A stretch of 21,690 nt of DNA, from positions 1 to 21,690 of the IMG/VR virus record IMGVR_UViG_3300029263_000694; one strand, written 5' to 3'. The notes beneath the pieces are model-generated. The model did not search any database. It had not been told where the DNA came from and was given only the letters and a program-made list of their open reading frames with translations. Positions within the stretch are counted from its first letter, which is position 1; each line of letters begins with the position of its first letter. Origin of the DNA: a virus. Position numbers and translations under genes: made by a program. Shown piece by piece: positions 1 through 7,558 of the stretch.

Positions 1-11
1 ATTATTCTCAT
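1..11 (-). CDS. Start of a gene running off the left edge (partial)
   Basis: An ATG at 11-9 reads M-R-I before the window ends. It lies 34 bases after the tape measure stop codon, and three bases before it is a 15-base motif that also precedes the ATG at 7220 with identical spacing. This makes it a plausible start of the next virion gene. Nothing can be said of the product. Portal or capsid genes, which are absent elsewhere in the window, could lie in this direction. Confidence 0.45.
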
Positions 12-14
12 AAC

Positions 15-29
15 TATATAACGTATTTA
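15..29 (-). promoter_or_regulatory. TAAATACGTTATATA start-proximal motif, copy 1
   Basis: On the minus strand TAAATACGTTATATA is followed by GTT and then ATG. The same 15 bases followed by TAT and ATG occur at 7238-7224. Both copies stand in short intergenic regions ahead of virion-type genes. The sequence does not fit the Bacteroidetes housekeeping consensus (TAnnTTTG). It could be a promoter for a leaderless or very short-leader transcript, perhaps read by the phage sigma factor at 15620-16126, or a translation signal. The role is inferred. Confidence 0.45.
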
Positions 30-45
30 AAATTCAATTTTGTAT

Positions 46-2202
46 TTACCCAATTGTCGCTCCTTCAATTGTGTTTCTTTCTAAACTTTGAGCTGTTGTA
101 ACTTCCGATGCCACAACAAAAGCTTGTATTGGTTGCTGAGTTTGACCCCCTATTGCATCGGCTAATTGATTTGTTTCTCCTGCTCCAACCACGTTAAACT
201 CTGGTGGAATTGCTGGAATAGATTCAAGTCTTGGAGTTGCTGTTCCGGCAGCCGGATTGGATGCACTACCTCCTCCACCTTCTGACTTGGTTGCCATTAT
301 GGACTTAACAGATTTAAATCCAATTGCTGCGGTACTTGCTATGTTTACGAGCTTCATCGCAAAACCAAAAGGAGTTGCAGTTTTAGTAGCTAACTCTGCT
401 GTTATTCCCTGGTATGTATTGATTAATGCAGCTGCAACGGCAGCAGCTTTACCTGCTTTTGAATTTTCTCCTAATAGATTTGCTATACCTGCAAACGTAT
501 TTTTAGCCATATCAATCTCAGCATCTCTCTTAATCTTATCAATGTTTTCCTGCTCTTCATTGAACTTAGCTATAATCTTTAATTTATCGTCTTCCGTTCC
601 ACCTAGTCTTGTTAATTCATCTAATGCTTTTGTTTTTTGTTCTTCAAGACTTTCTTCTTCTTTAATTCCTTGTGCTTCTAAAAACGCAGCTTTTTTCTCA
701 TCAAGAACTATTTGTTCCTCGTCTTCTATAATTTTTTTCTTTTCCTTAAATGCTGCTTCAACATCAAGAATCATTTGTTGTTTTTCAGTTTCAGAAAGTT
801 TTAAATCTTCTAAAGCTTTTAATCTTGTTTCTTTTTCTGCTTCTATTTCTGCAAATTTATTTGATTTGTCTTTTACTCTTAATGCATCTTTAAAGTCTTG
901 AACTGCTTTTTCATCTGCTATTTTTGCATCTCTTAAAGCTTTACTTTCCGTAGCCTCTTCTCTAGTTGCTCCTAATATTTGAGCACTTACTGCTTTTGCT
1001 TTTGAGAGTTTAGCTGTTTCTAAGTCTATTAATTTCGCTCTTAAATTTGCTTCTTCATCTAAGTCTTCTTTCGTTGAATCGCCTAAAGCATTCTCTGCTA
1101 TTTTTGCATCTAGTCGTAATTGAGCTGCTTCAATTTCTTGCTTTGTTATTTCATCTTCTATTTTTCCAGCTTCTGTTAAAAATCCGATTCTTTCTTTAGC
1201 TGTAAAGTTTTCTTTTTGAGCTGCTTTGTCTAATAACTCTGCTCTCTTTCTATTTGCTTCGGCTCTTTCAGTTATTAACTTTCTATCTAATTTGTCTGCT
1301 TTTGCTCTTTGATCAGCAATTTTCGCAGCAATTTTACCCTCTTCTGTTAATTCTTTTATTAAGTCTTTTGTTCCTTTTACTAATGCTTGAGTCAAAATAA
1401 CTGCCGGATTTAAAGCTTCATTTAATCCAACAACTCCTTTTCCTGCATCTGCTAAAGCTCCAGAAAAATCTCCTTTAAATAACTTTGATATTGCCGAGCC
1501 TAAAAATCCTAAGCTTTCGACAACTTTATCAACCTTATCCATTACAAACTCCTTAATACTTTTTCCGAAATTCTTTAAAGTTTCAATTGGAGATGTAAAA
1601 AGATTAATTAAACCTCTACCTAAAGATGCTAATTTGTCTGTGAATACTCCTGTGATAGCTCCAAGAACTCCCATCATTTTATTGAAACTATCTTGTCCTT
1701 CTTCCGATGAAGTAAAAGCAGTTGCTAGTGATGTGATTGCAAGTAGTAAAGCTCCAATCCCTGTTCCAATTATAGCGATTTTCATCGCACCCAATCCTTT
1801 TGTAGCTGATCCAATTGACTTAGTCATTCCACCAATACTAGAGCCTAATCCTCCAGTCTTAGCATCAACCATACCTAGAACTCCACCATAATCTGCTGCG
1901 TTTTCTTCTGCGTCTTTTAAAGTATCATTTGCTTTTTGTCTATCAATTCTAACTTCTTTTAATCCAATCTTCTCCTCTTTTAATCTTGAAGTAGTTACTG
2001 CAATTTTATCATTTATTGCTTTTCTTCCTGCAAGATTTGCTTTTGAAGTTTTCTTTAATTGCTTTTGATACCCAAATAATTCTTTTTCAATATTAAAGAT
2101 TAAATCTTCCTGGAGTTTTAAAGATTCATTTAATTCTTCAACATTCGCTTGAGCTTGTTCCGTTGATATTTTTAAACTATATTCTTTTTCTATTACAGCC
2201 AT
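46..2202 (-). CDS. Tail tape measure protein
   Basis: This 718-residue protein is the longest in the window and has the make-up of a siphovirus tape measure protein, which sets tail length and is packed inside the tail tube until DNA ejection. Residues 1-105 are Lys/Glu/Gln-rich coiled coil. A Gly-rich stretch then leads to a hydrophobic segment at about 139-163 (beginning MKIAIIGTGIGALLLAI). Residues 285-600 are a long charged coiled coil full of Ala, Glu and Lys, and residues 610-665 are Ala-rich and hydrophobic, as in the membrane-active ends of other tape measures. By the rule of thumb of 0.15 nm per residue the tail would be roughly 105-110 nm; that is an estimate. The start overlaps the stop of the small gene upstream by ten bases. 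No lysozyme or peptidase domain is evident. The function call rests on length, composition and context. Confidence 0.85.
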   Translation of the reverse strand: MAVIEKEYSLKISTEQAQANVEELNESLKLQEDLIFNIEKELFGYQKQLKKTSKANLAGRKAINDKIAVTTSRLKEEKIGLKEVRIDRQKANDTLKDAEENAADYGGVLGMVDAKTGGLGSSIGGMTKSIGSATKGLGAMKIAIIGTGIGALLLAITSLATAFTSSEEGQDSFNKMMGVLGAITGVFTDKLASLGRGLINLFTSPIETLKNFGKSIKEFVMDKVDKVVESLGFLGSAISKLFKGDFSGALADAGKGVVGLNEALNPAVILTQALVKGTKDLIKELTEEGKIAAKIADQRAKADKLDRKLITERAEANRKRAELLDKAAQKENFTAKERIGFLTEAGKIEDEITKQEIEAAQLRLDAKIAENALGDSTKEDLDEEANLRAKLIDLETAKLSKAKAVSAQILGATREEATESKALRDAKIADEKAVQDFKDALRVKDKSNKFAEIEAEKETRLKALEDLKLSETEKQQMILDVEAAFKEKKKIIEDEEQIVLDEKKAAFLEAQGIKEEESLEEQKTKALDELTRLGGTEDDKLKIIAKFNEEQENIDKIKRDAEIDMAKNTFAGIANLLGENSKAGKAAAVAAALINTYQGITAELATKTATPFGFAMKLVNIASTAAIGFKSVKSIMATKSEGGGGSASNPAAGTATPRLESIPAIPPEFNVVGAGETNQLADAIGGQTQQPIQAFVVASEVTTAQSLERNTIEGATIG

Positions 2203-2333
2203 TTGATAGTATTTTTAATAATTTTAGAAACACTTTGTAAATCTTTAGGCAAAGCATTTTTCCCCTGTGCGATTCTTATGTTCTCTGTTTGACCTTTTGC
2301 TAATTGTAGCAAATCAACTATATTTTTTATCAT
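2193..2333 (-). CDS. 46-residue protein between tail genes
   Basis: This small gene fits exactly between its neighbours. Its ATG overlaps the TGA of the 694-residue tail protein as ATGA, and its TAA lies ten bases inside the tape measure gene, in another frame. The peptide begins MIKNIVDLLQLAKGQ and ends KIIKNTIKWL; it is basic and probably helical, with no membrane segment or cysteine. I do not recognise a family. Position just before the tape measure suggests a small tail-assembly factor, but that is inference. The double overlap is the main reason to believe it is translated. Confidence 0.75.
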   Translation of the reverse strand: MIKNIVDLLQLAKGQTENIRIAQGKNALPKDLQSVSKIIKNTIKWL

Positions 2334-4414
2334 TGTGTAATATTTAGTAATTCAATCTCGCTTTTACCATTTGTGAGATTTGTTGTTATTGAATTGATTT
2401 TGTAATTCTGTAAGTTTATTTGCATTTTAGAATTGAGTTCTAAATTGTGATAAATTTTTAATGGCAAATATGCAGTCACTTTAGTTAGCCTTTTATTTCT
2501 ATTAAAAACTTCTGAGATATATGTGTTATAATAATTGGCAAATAAAGTTCCAGAAAAAACATCATTCGGAGTATATTCATTTATCATTTGACCAAAATTT
2601 ATGTTAGTTGTACTTGATGAAGCTAAAAGCTCCTTACTATTTGATGGAATTATATATTGTGTAATTTGGACATTTGCGTTTGGCTCTGCTGAATTTTTAA
2701 AAGAAATAGCAGTTCCTGATGGAATTCTTATGGCATAAAAAATCAAAGGCAATCCAAAGTAAGCCTCTTGATTATCGTCCACAAAATATCCATACTGAAC
2801 ACTTGTTGGAGTTGTACTAGCAGTTGGAAAAATCCTTTCATATAAAACGTGCTCAAAAGGAATCTCAACAGAATAAGTATTAGTTGGAGCATCGTAAATG
2901 TCCTCGTCTAAAGTGTATTTTAAAGACCCCCACTCTAAGTTATTCACTTGATTATATTGTTTAGCTAAAAAAGTATTAATCCCTTTGAATCTATATACTA
3001 CTTCTCTAAATGGTAAAGCAATATCTACAGTGGATTTTGTTACATCGAGATACTGGTCGATTATTATTGGGTCAGAAGCTCCGGCTGCGTAATAACTATC
3101 TAAAGTTTTAACAACAATTACTCCGGCATTATCAACAAAAGCAGTTAAATTAAACATTCTAAAAATAGAAGTTAAAAAATCAATAATAGTCATTTCTGGA
3201 ATCTGTTCAGAAATAACAAATTGAACGTCTGATTGATTTTGAAAAGTAGATGAATTACTTAAAGTTTGTGTTCCTCCACCTGATCCTTGTCCTGGCTGCG
3301 TATTAACGACAGTAATTTCCCACTCTATATTAGTCGCTGCAAATGTTATTCCTGTTGTTGATGCAATAAGAACAGCGTAAGTTCCTGCTCCTAATGCTGT
3401 TTGTGGACTATTAAAAAGCGTTTGATTTCCGGTTACATTATTTAATTGTGCTACATCTGCACCATTTCTTGAAACTCTAACACTATATTCAACCGTGTTA
3501 TTTGTTGGAGTAAGTTCTAAAGATGTGCTTACATAAACATCACTCCCTGATAAAACACCTAAAGTTAAAGTTCCATTTGCAGCCGTAGATACAGATGGAA
3601 GATTTCCAAAGGTAGTTACTAAATCATTTAATTGCGTGAAATTTAATTGCAATTGAACAGTTGATTCTACTCCTCCTTTTTTCCTATGAAGCCACATCCA
3701 TAAATTATAAAAAGCAGTGTTAGATGTATTATTAAAAAAATCGCTAGAGAAAGTTATTGATTGTTCATTTTCATAAACCTGTGATTGTATTGCTGCAACA
3801 ATTGCCTGTAATCTTATTGCATATTTTAAGTCAGAAAACAAAACTCCATTATCTGAAGTTGAGCCTTGCCAAGCTAAATTACCAACCGCTTGTTTATTAT
3901 TAGCAGGGTCAAATATTAATCTTTGAGTATGAGTTATTAAAGGACAGCAAATATTTCCTGTTGGTGGATTCCTTAATTTTGATAAAACAGAACTATTAGT
4001 ATAAGTTAAATTATCTGATGAAAGACCACTTAAACCTGAAAGTTGAGTAGCTCCTAATATATCATTTAAGTTAATTGTATTTCCAAAAAATGTAACTCGA
4101 TATGTATGTGCAAGATTCCTCTTTAAATTAACTCCTTCTAATCTAATAAATCCGTCTTTAAACGGTATAGTATTAAGCTCTAAAGATGCTGAAACTTTAT
4201 TTCTTGCATCGAATCCCCCTTGAATATCAAAGTTATAATAGTGTTTAAAAATCTTATTATTAGTTGGAGAAGCAGGTAAAGAAAATGTCTTTGAAAATTC
4301 TGTAAATATTTTATTTATATCCTTTACATTTTGGATTGTTTGCGTTAAAGAAACTGTTTCATCTTTAAATAAATCAACTCTTGTTCCTGCAATATATAAC
4401 TGTAGTTTTTGCAT
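2330..4414 (-). CDS. Large tail structural protein (694 aa)
   Basis: The N-terminal 130 residues look like a conserved type I associate with Bacteroidetes phage tails: a beta-rich opening (MQKLQLYIAGTRVDLF), then a segment containing FSKTFSLPAS, and then HYYNFDI. The rest is rich in Thr, Asn, Ser and Gly with alternating hydrophobics, which suggests beta sandwiches, and residues 370-390 hold a Gly/Ser/Thr linker. There is no signal peptide or catalytic motif that I recognise. It sits 18 bases after the 341-residue structural gene and is coupled by ATGA to the 46-residue gene that precedes the tape measure. A baseplate or distal tail role is likely, but unlike most siphophages the gene comes before rather than after the tape measure. 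The exact virion position is not known. Confidence 0.7.
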   Translation of the reverse strand: MQKLQLYIAGTRVDLFKDETVSLTQTIQNVKDINKIFTEFSKTFSLPASPTNNKIFKHYYNFDIQGGFDARNKVSASLELNTIPFKDGFIRLEGVNLKRNLAHTYRVTFFGNTINLNDILGATQLSGLSGLSSDNLTYTNSSVLSKLRNPPTGNICCPLITHTQRLIFDPANNKQAVGNLAWQGSTSDNGVLFSDLKYAIRLQAIVAAIQSQVYENEQSITFSSDFFNNTSNTAFYNLWMWLHRKKGGVESTVQLQLNFTQLNDLVTTFGNLPSVSTAANGTLTLGVLSGSDVYVSTSLELTPTNNTVEYSVRVSRNGADVAQLNNVTGNQTLFNSPQTALGAGTYAVLIASTTGITFAATNIEWEITVVNTQPGQGSGGGTQTLSNSSTFQNQSDVQFVISEQIPEMTIIDFLTSIFRMFNLTAFVDNAGVIVVKTLDSYYAAGASDPIIIDQYLDVTKSTVDIALPFREVVYRFKGINTFLAKQYNQVNNLEWGSLKYTLDEDIYDAPTNTYSVEIPFEHVLYERIFPTASTTPTSVQYGYFVDDNQEAYFGLPLIFYAIRIPSGTAISFKNSAEPNANVQITQYIIPSNSKELLASSSTTNINFGQMINEYTPNDVFSGTLFANYYNTYISEVFNRNKRLTKVTAYLPLKIYHNLELNSKMQINLQNYKINSITTNLTNGKSEIELLNITQ

Positions 4415-4432
4415 TTCTATGTTATTCTTATG

Positions 4433-5458
4433 TTACCTTATGTTATTTATATAATCAGCTGCAAGTTCGAATTCAATTGTGTATTCTATTAGCCTGTCAT
4501 TTACAGAAGTCTTTTGTGTTATATTAGATGTTTTAACAACTACAGGAACAGCAATAAATGATTCAAGCTTTTCTACACTTTCCTGTTGCATCCAAACATA
4601 TTCACTCATTAGCAGTTGTTCAAAATATTGTGTTGCAAACTCAGGATAATAACCAGAGCTTAAAGTAAATGATTGTTGAGCAATTGTATTAAATACTTTT
4701 TTAGGAGCATTATTTATCTCATAACTAGCAGCAGCATTAGATTGTGTTACTATTGTATTTGAATTATACTTTTCGTTTGACCTATTTAATCTATCTACAT
4801 TTTTTAAGAAAAACCAAAGGTCTTGTTGAATTCCATATTTATTTACAAATATAATTTTAACCCCTGTACCGTATTTAGTACACCCTATTCTAGTAACTTT
4901 CATTAAAGGATTCTGATTTGTAACTGCAGGAATAGATGTCGCAGAACTAGTAATATTAGCAAAATGTAAATTGTTATCTGATTTTAAAGCAGTCAATCGC
5001 ATCGCTGCACCAACTGGCAAAAAGACTTCAAATAAATCTCCACCTCCTGGTTGATTATCTGATGCTATTAACCACGTTGGTAAATCTCTACGATTTAAAT
5101 CTACAATGTTAGGATTTGCACCTTCAACATAAATACCATAGGATTCAAAGCCTACATCACTATGAGTTACTGTTGCTCCTATTTGTGTTCCTCCTCCATT
5201 TAATGCAGGAAAGTTTTTCATTACTGTACTAATAGTAACACTTACAGATTGACCTGCAAGTCGAAGCCTCGTATTTAAATAATCTCTAGCAAGTTCAGAA
5301 ATGTCAACATTTGTTCCAGTATTTGAACTAGGATTATTTTTAACTATTGTATATCGCAAAGTTCCATCTATTGTTATAGTTGTGACAGTAGATAATGTTG
5401 CTCCTGTTGTTGCAATGAATTTGTATTGTGGACTTCTTAGTGCTATATTGTTCGGCAT
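4433..5458 (-). CDS. Phage tail structural protein (341 aa)
   Basis: A beta-rich, signal-less protein with many Thr, Asn and Val residues. Residues 9-120 alternate short strands with polar loops; the middle has an aromatic segment (DLWFFLKNVDRLNRSNEK), and the C-terminus ends in NDRLIEYTIEFELAADYINNIR-type sequence (partly quoted), a pattern I have seen at the ends of Bacteroidetes phage virion proteins. The gene starts one base after the stop of the 185-residue completion protein and lies before the 694-residue tail gene, so it belongs to the tail module. It could be the tail tube protein, since no other candidate for the major tail protein is visible, or a baseplate component. I cannot choose between these from sequence alone. 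Confidence 0.6.
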   Translation of the reverse strand: MPNNIALRSPQYKFIATTGATLSTVTTITIDGTLRYTIVKNNPSSNTGTNVDISELARDYLNTRLRLAGQSVSVTISTVMKNFPALNGGGTQIGATVTHSDVGFESYGIYVEGANPNIVDLNRRDLPTWLIASDNQPGGGDLFEVFLPVGAAMRLTALKSDNNLHFANITSSATSIPAVTNQNPLMKVTRIGCTKYGTGVKIIFVNKYGIQQDLWFFLKNVDRLNRSNEKYNSNTIVTQSNAAASYEINNAPKKVFNTIAQQSFTLSSGYYPEFATQYFEQLLMSEYVWMQQESVEKLESFIAVPVVVKTSNITQKTSVNDRLIEYTIEFELAADYINNIR

Positions 5459-5459
5459 A

Positions 5460-6017
5460 TTATTGTTTTTTTCCTAAAATTATCGCTTCTTCAATATCTA
5501 ATACAAAAGCTTTAAAAATCTCATTATCTAACTTTTTTAACATTCTATTATATGGTTTACTAAAAAAGAAAGTTGGCTTAATTCCTTGATAATAAATACT
5601 TCTTTGTAAAGCAAATCCCATTTGAATGTTTGTTCCTTTTTGATATTGTCCAAGCTTATTTCTAAACCTTATATTTTTCTTCTTTGCCCAATCTGCTAGT
5701 ATCTGCATTGGTGGCATTTTATTCGTGTACTTAAATTTACTAAGAGGAGCTTTTTGAACTCCTTTTTTATCGTCATTATTTTTGTATATTTGATTTGGGT
5801 CTTTTCCCTGGACTCCCTGATCAACAAATTTTCCATAAGATTCCATTAAGAAGTCTAATAGAAAAAAATCTTTTTCTGTATCTAATTCATAAGAAATAGA
5901 ATCTTCTAAAGCACCACCTCCTTTTGATGGATCAGCATTTTGTAAGTTTTCTTTCGCTTGAGCGACAACTTCTTTTCCGTATTTATTTAATATTTTATCT
6001 AAATTTTCTAAATTCAT
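5460..6017 (-). CDS. Head-tail or tail completion protein (HK97 gp10-like)
   Basis: This 185-residue basic protein opens with an amphipathic helix (LDKILNKYGKEVVAQAKENL), followed by a segment reading MESYGKFVDQGVQGKDP near residues 58-74. An aromatic residue followed by a Val-Asp-x-Gly turn after an initial helix is typical of the HK97 gp10 and lambda gpZ type of tail completion proteins, which finish the neck of the tail. The C-terminal half is Lys- and aromatic-rich. The ATG overlaps the stop of the upstream 156-residue gene as TAATG, so the two are likely co-translated. Family assignment is by motif and context and is moderate. Confidence 0.6.
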   Translation of the reverse strand: MNLENLDKILNKYGKEVVAQAKENLQNADPSKGGGALEDSISYELDTEKDFFLLDFLMESYGKFVDQGVQGKDPNQIYKNNDDKKGVQKAPLSKFKYTNKMPPMQILADWAKKKNIRFRNKLGQYQKGTNIQMGFALQRSIYYQGIKPTFFFSKPYNRMLKKLDNEIFKAFVLDIEEAIILGKKQ

Positions 6018-6487
6018 TAACAGATATTTATATCGTTATAAATCATTATGTCCATTGTTGCAGTCCATCCGGCTAACTGATTCTCGAATCTATCATAAAA
6101 CGGAGTTAAATTTGGATTCCCATCTAATTGATACATTTCAGTATATAAAGTTCCCTTTCTTAATCTCTGGATTAATCTATTTAAAACAGCGAGTTGAGTA
6201 TTTAAAATATCCTGCACATCGTTATTTCCTGTAAATCTATCAATAGTTAAATCCTTTGATTGGTCAACAATATCACAGGCTAAAATGCTAATATTAAATC
6301 TTAGCACCTGCTCTTCATCTATTACGCTATTTATTATAATATGCCCTAAAGGAAATAAATCTTGTTTATTTAAATTGACATCAGTTAAATCTCCTGTCGT
6401 AACAGTATTAATATTCTTGTCTTCTAATAGCTCTGTTTTAATTGTTTCCGTTAATTGATAAAAACCTCTTATTCCTTCTTGACTCAT
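6017..6487 (-). CDS. Tail terminator or neck-type protein (156 aa)
   Basis: The protein starts with a helix (YQLTETIKTELLEDKNI), followed by VTTGDLTDVNLNKQDLFPLGHIIINS, of which the part up to PLGH is characteristic of a small protein found between completion and tail genes in Bacteroidetes phages. The C-terminus holds ENQLAGWTATMDIMI, a beta hairpin. Size and fold pattern resemble tail terminator proteins of the lambda gpU type, but this is inferred. The ATG overlaps the TGA of the -1 frame of the chaperone-like gene as ATGA, which ties its translation to the frameshift product upstream. Confidence 0.55.
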   Translation of the reverse strand: MSQEGIRGFYQLTETIKTELLEDKNINTVTTGDLTDVNLNKQDLFPLGHIIINSVIDEEQVLRFNISILACDIVDQSKDLTIDRFTGNNDVQDILNTQLAVLNRLIQRLRKGTLYTEMYQLDGNPNLTPFYDRFENQLAGWTATMDIMIYNDINIC

Positions 6488-7220
6488 TTGAATTTCTTTT
6501 TAATTTGTTTTGCTTCTAGCTCGTTTTTATCTTTCATAAAGGATAGCATCATAAAACATTCGTGAACATTTAATTTAGTGATACTTTCAAATTTTTCAAT
6601 ACATCCGTTAGCGAGTCCATAAATTGACTGGTACCAACCCCATTTGCTTGAGAAGTTAGATACTGCGTCAAGGCTTCCGTTTCCTGATTGTCCAAAGAGT
6701 TCGTCATAGTTCTCGACAAGTCGAGTCCTAAATTCCACAAAAAAAAAATTGATGACATTGCTGCATCCATTGGCATATTTAAAAGTTGCTGATCATTTTC
6801 TAATTTATATTCTTCTATATTATATTTGTCTTTTAATTTAACAACAATAGGTCTATATAAAACATTCATTGCTTTTTCCATATTTTCCCAATCTCCAATA
6901 TAAGTGTCTAAGTCAATATATTCCCCTAAAGTTAATTCATCAAGTTGAGGTTGAAAGCCATATTCTATACCATTTAATTTAAATCTAGTAACTAATCCTG
7001 GTTTTTCATCAAATAGATTAGACAATATTTTAACTATCTCCTGCGAATCATTTAATCTTAAAAGCATAACTTGGTCAAGTTTTACATTGCAAAGAATCTC
7101 AATCATTTTAGCATTTAAAAATCGCTGATCTTCTACCGTTTCTTGAATCTTTAAAAAATGTTTATACTGCTTTAATGTAATATCTTTTAAGGATGTAGGT
7201 ATTTTAATATTCATTTTCAT
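6484..7220 (-). CDS. Predicted -1 frameshift fusion of the chaperone-like gene (245 aa)
   Basis: A slip of one base backwards on the T run at 6748-6739 joins residues 1-160 of the 216-residue protein to an 85-codon -1 frame, giving 245 residues. The -1 frame has clear protein character: a Trp/Tyr-rich segment (SSKWGWYQSIYGLANG), then ITKLNVHECFMMLSFMKDK and a Lys-rich tail. It has no good start of its own; its first candidate is a GTG at 6738. Its stop overlaps the ATG of the next gene as ATGA, so the genome is organised around this frame ending there. The two frames overlap for about 170 bases and both look like coding sequence, which argues against a simple sequencing error. Confidence 0.7.
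6570..7220 (-). CDS. Tail-assembly-chaperone-like protein, unshifted product (216 aa)
   Basis: This acidic to neutral helical protein begins MKMNIKIPTSLKDITLKQY and has no export signal. It includes FGFQP/GEYIDLD-type segments (seen here as YGFQPQLDELTLGEYIDLD near 91-110) and VLYRPI at 121-126. Codons 158-160 are ATT TTT TTT, inside a run of ten T at 6748-6739. Reading on in frame gives 56 further residues. A second open frame (-1) begins at the T run and continues to 6484. Short and frameshifted products from one start are the hallmark of siphophage tail assembly chaperones such as lambda gpG/gpGT. Two ATG codons (7220 and 7214) are possible starts; the first is at the fixed distance from the upstream motif. 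The chaperone role is inferred. Confidence 0.75.
   Translation of the reverse strand: MKMNIKIPTSLKDITLKQYKHFLKIQETVEDQRFLNAKMIEILCNVKLDQVMLLRLNDSQEIVKILSNLFDEKPGLVTRFKLNGIEYGFQPQLDELTLGEYIDLDTYIGDWENMEKAMNVLYRPIVVKLKDKYNIEEYKLENDQQLLNMPMDAAMSSIFFLWNLGLDLSRTMTNSLDNQETEALTQYLTSQANGVGTSQFMDSLTDVLKNLKVSLN
6712..6749 (-). other. -1 frameshift signal: T10 slippery run plus hairpin
   Basis: In the zero frame the codons read ATT TTT TTT TTG TGG, so both T_TTT_TTT and T_TTT_TTG heptamers fit the X_XXY_YYZ rule. Thirteen bases after the run lies CTCGACTTGTCGAG (6725-6712), a perfect five- or six-base stem with a very tight loop. The spacer is somewhat longer than the usual 5-9 bases, so the hairpin may be a weak stimulator or the long T run may slip without it. 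Confidence 0.65.
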
Positions 7221-7223
7221 ATA

Positions 7224-7238
7224 TATATAACGTATTTA
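7224..7238 (-). promoter_or_regulatory. TAAATACGTTATATA start-proximal motif, copy 2
   Basis: Identical over 15 bases to the copy at 29-15, and again exactly three bases before an ATG (7220). It follows a terminator at 7296-7268, so something must restart transcription here for the tail module, and no TTTG/TAnnTTTG promoter is visible between 7268 and 7221. This supports a promoter role, but no experiment-like evidence exists in the sequence. Confidence 0.5.
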
Positions 7239-7267
7239 TTTAGGTTTTTTATAATAGTAAAAGTAAC

Positions 7268-7296
7268 AAAAAAAAGGCAGCCATTTCTAGCCACCT
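7268..7296 (-). terminator. Rho-independent terminator after the small-gene cluster
   Basis: The minus-strand RNA reads GGUGGC, eight-base loop, GCUGCC, then eight U. The six-base stem contains two G-U pairs, with an extra A-U at its foot. Because of the G-U pairs only the minus-strand transcript folds well, so the signal is directional. It closes the cluster 7964-7327. Confidence 0.75.
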
Positions 7297-7301
7297 CTAA
7301 T

Positions 7302-7334
7302 TGATGTAAGTTTTCCCAAGTTATTCTTACATCA
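7302..7334 (-). repeat. 9-bp perfect inverted repeat over a stop codon
   Basis: TGATGTAAG (7334-7326 on the minus strand) pairs perfectly with CTTACATCA (7310-7302) across a 15-base loop. The TAA of the small zinc-binding protein lies inside the first arm. The hairpin stands just before the terminator at 7296-7268. It may stabilise the 3' end of the message or bind a protein; the function is unknown. Confidence 0.6.
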
Positions 7335-7452
7335 TATCGGCTTCATAACAATTATTAGAACAATAATCTTTGTCTTGATGCATTGGTTTCCCACAAACTC
7401 CACATTCGAATTCTGGTTGCTCGTGTGGGTTTAAATAGTCATCCCAACTCAT
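7327..7452 (-). CDS. Small zinc-ribbon-like protein (41 aa)
   Basis: The protein starts MSWDDYLNPHEQPEFEC and contains CGVC (C17, C20) and CSNNC (C31, C35), four cysteines spaced for one zinc ion, and ends in EADMM. A longer reading from an ATG at 7515 exists (62 residues), but the start at 7452 is preferred because it overlaps the TAA of the upstream membrane peptide as TAATG, and because its first residues are hydrophilic and consistent with the rest, while the extra 21 residues are only the frame-shifted copy of that upstream gene. No specific function is known; a role in binding nucleic acid or a host protein is possible. Confidence 0.7.
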   Translation of the reverse strand: MSWDDYLNPHEQPEFECGVCGKPMHQDKDYCSNNCYEADMM

Positions 7453-7556
7453 TATATTTGAATTGTTAAAAGGAGCGTTAATATCAAGGCTAAAGTATAA
7501 AAACAAATTAGCCATTTCCAGTTGTTAGGGTCTTTCTTTAAAAATTTCTTTATCAT
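7452..7556 (-). CDS. Small single-span membrane protein (34 aa)
   Basis: A 34-residue reading frame starts MIKKFLKKDPNNWKW and continues with a hydrophobic run at about 16-32 (LICFYTLALILTLLLTI). Four lysines in the first eight residues favour an inside N-terminus. It begins two bases after the stop of the 61-residue gene and ends in a TAATG overlap with the zinc-ribbon gene. Shape and position resemble very small phage inner-membrane proteins, such as exclusion or lysis modulators, but this is a guess from shape only. Confidence 0.65.
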   Translation of the reverse strand: MIKKFLKKDPNNWKWLICFYTLALILTLLLTIQI

Positions 7557-7558
7557 AA

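Noticed and set aside
257-901. Plus-strand open frame of 214 codons opposite the tape measure gene
   Set aside because: Low-complexity Ser/Phe/Leu-rich product that mirrors the Lys/Glu coiled-coil codons on the other strand; no start context, and every real gene is on the minus strand.
1634-1891. Plus-strand open frame of 85 codons
   Set aside because: Pro/Ile/Ala-rich antisense shadow of the tape measure gene.
7453-7515. Upstream ATG extending the zinc-ribbon protein to 62 residues
   Set aside because: The extra residues are the shifted frame of the overlapping 34-residue membrane protein; TAATG coupling supports the start at 7452.
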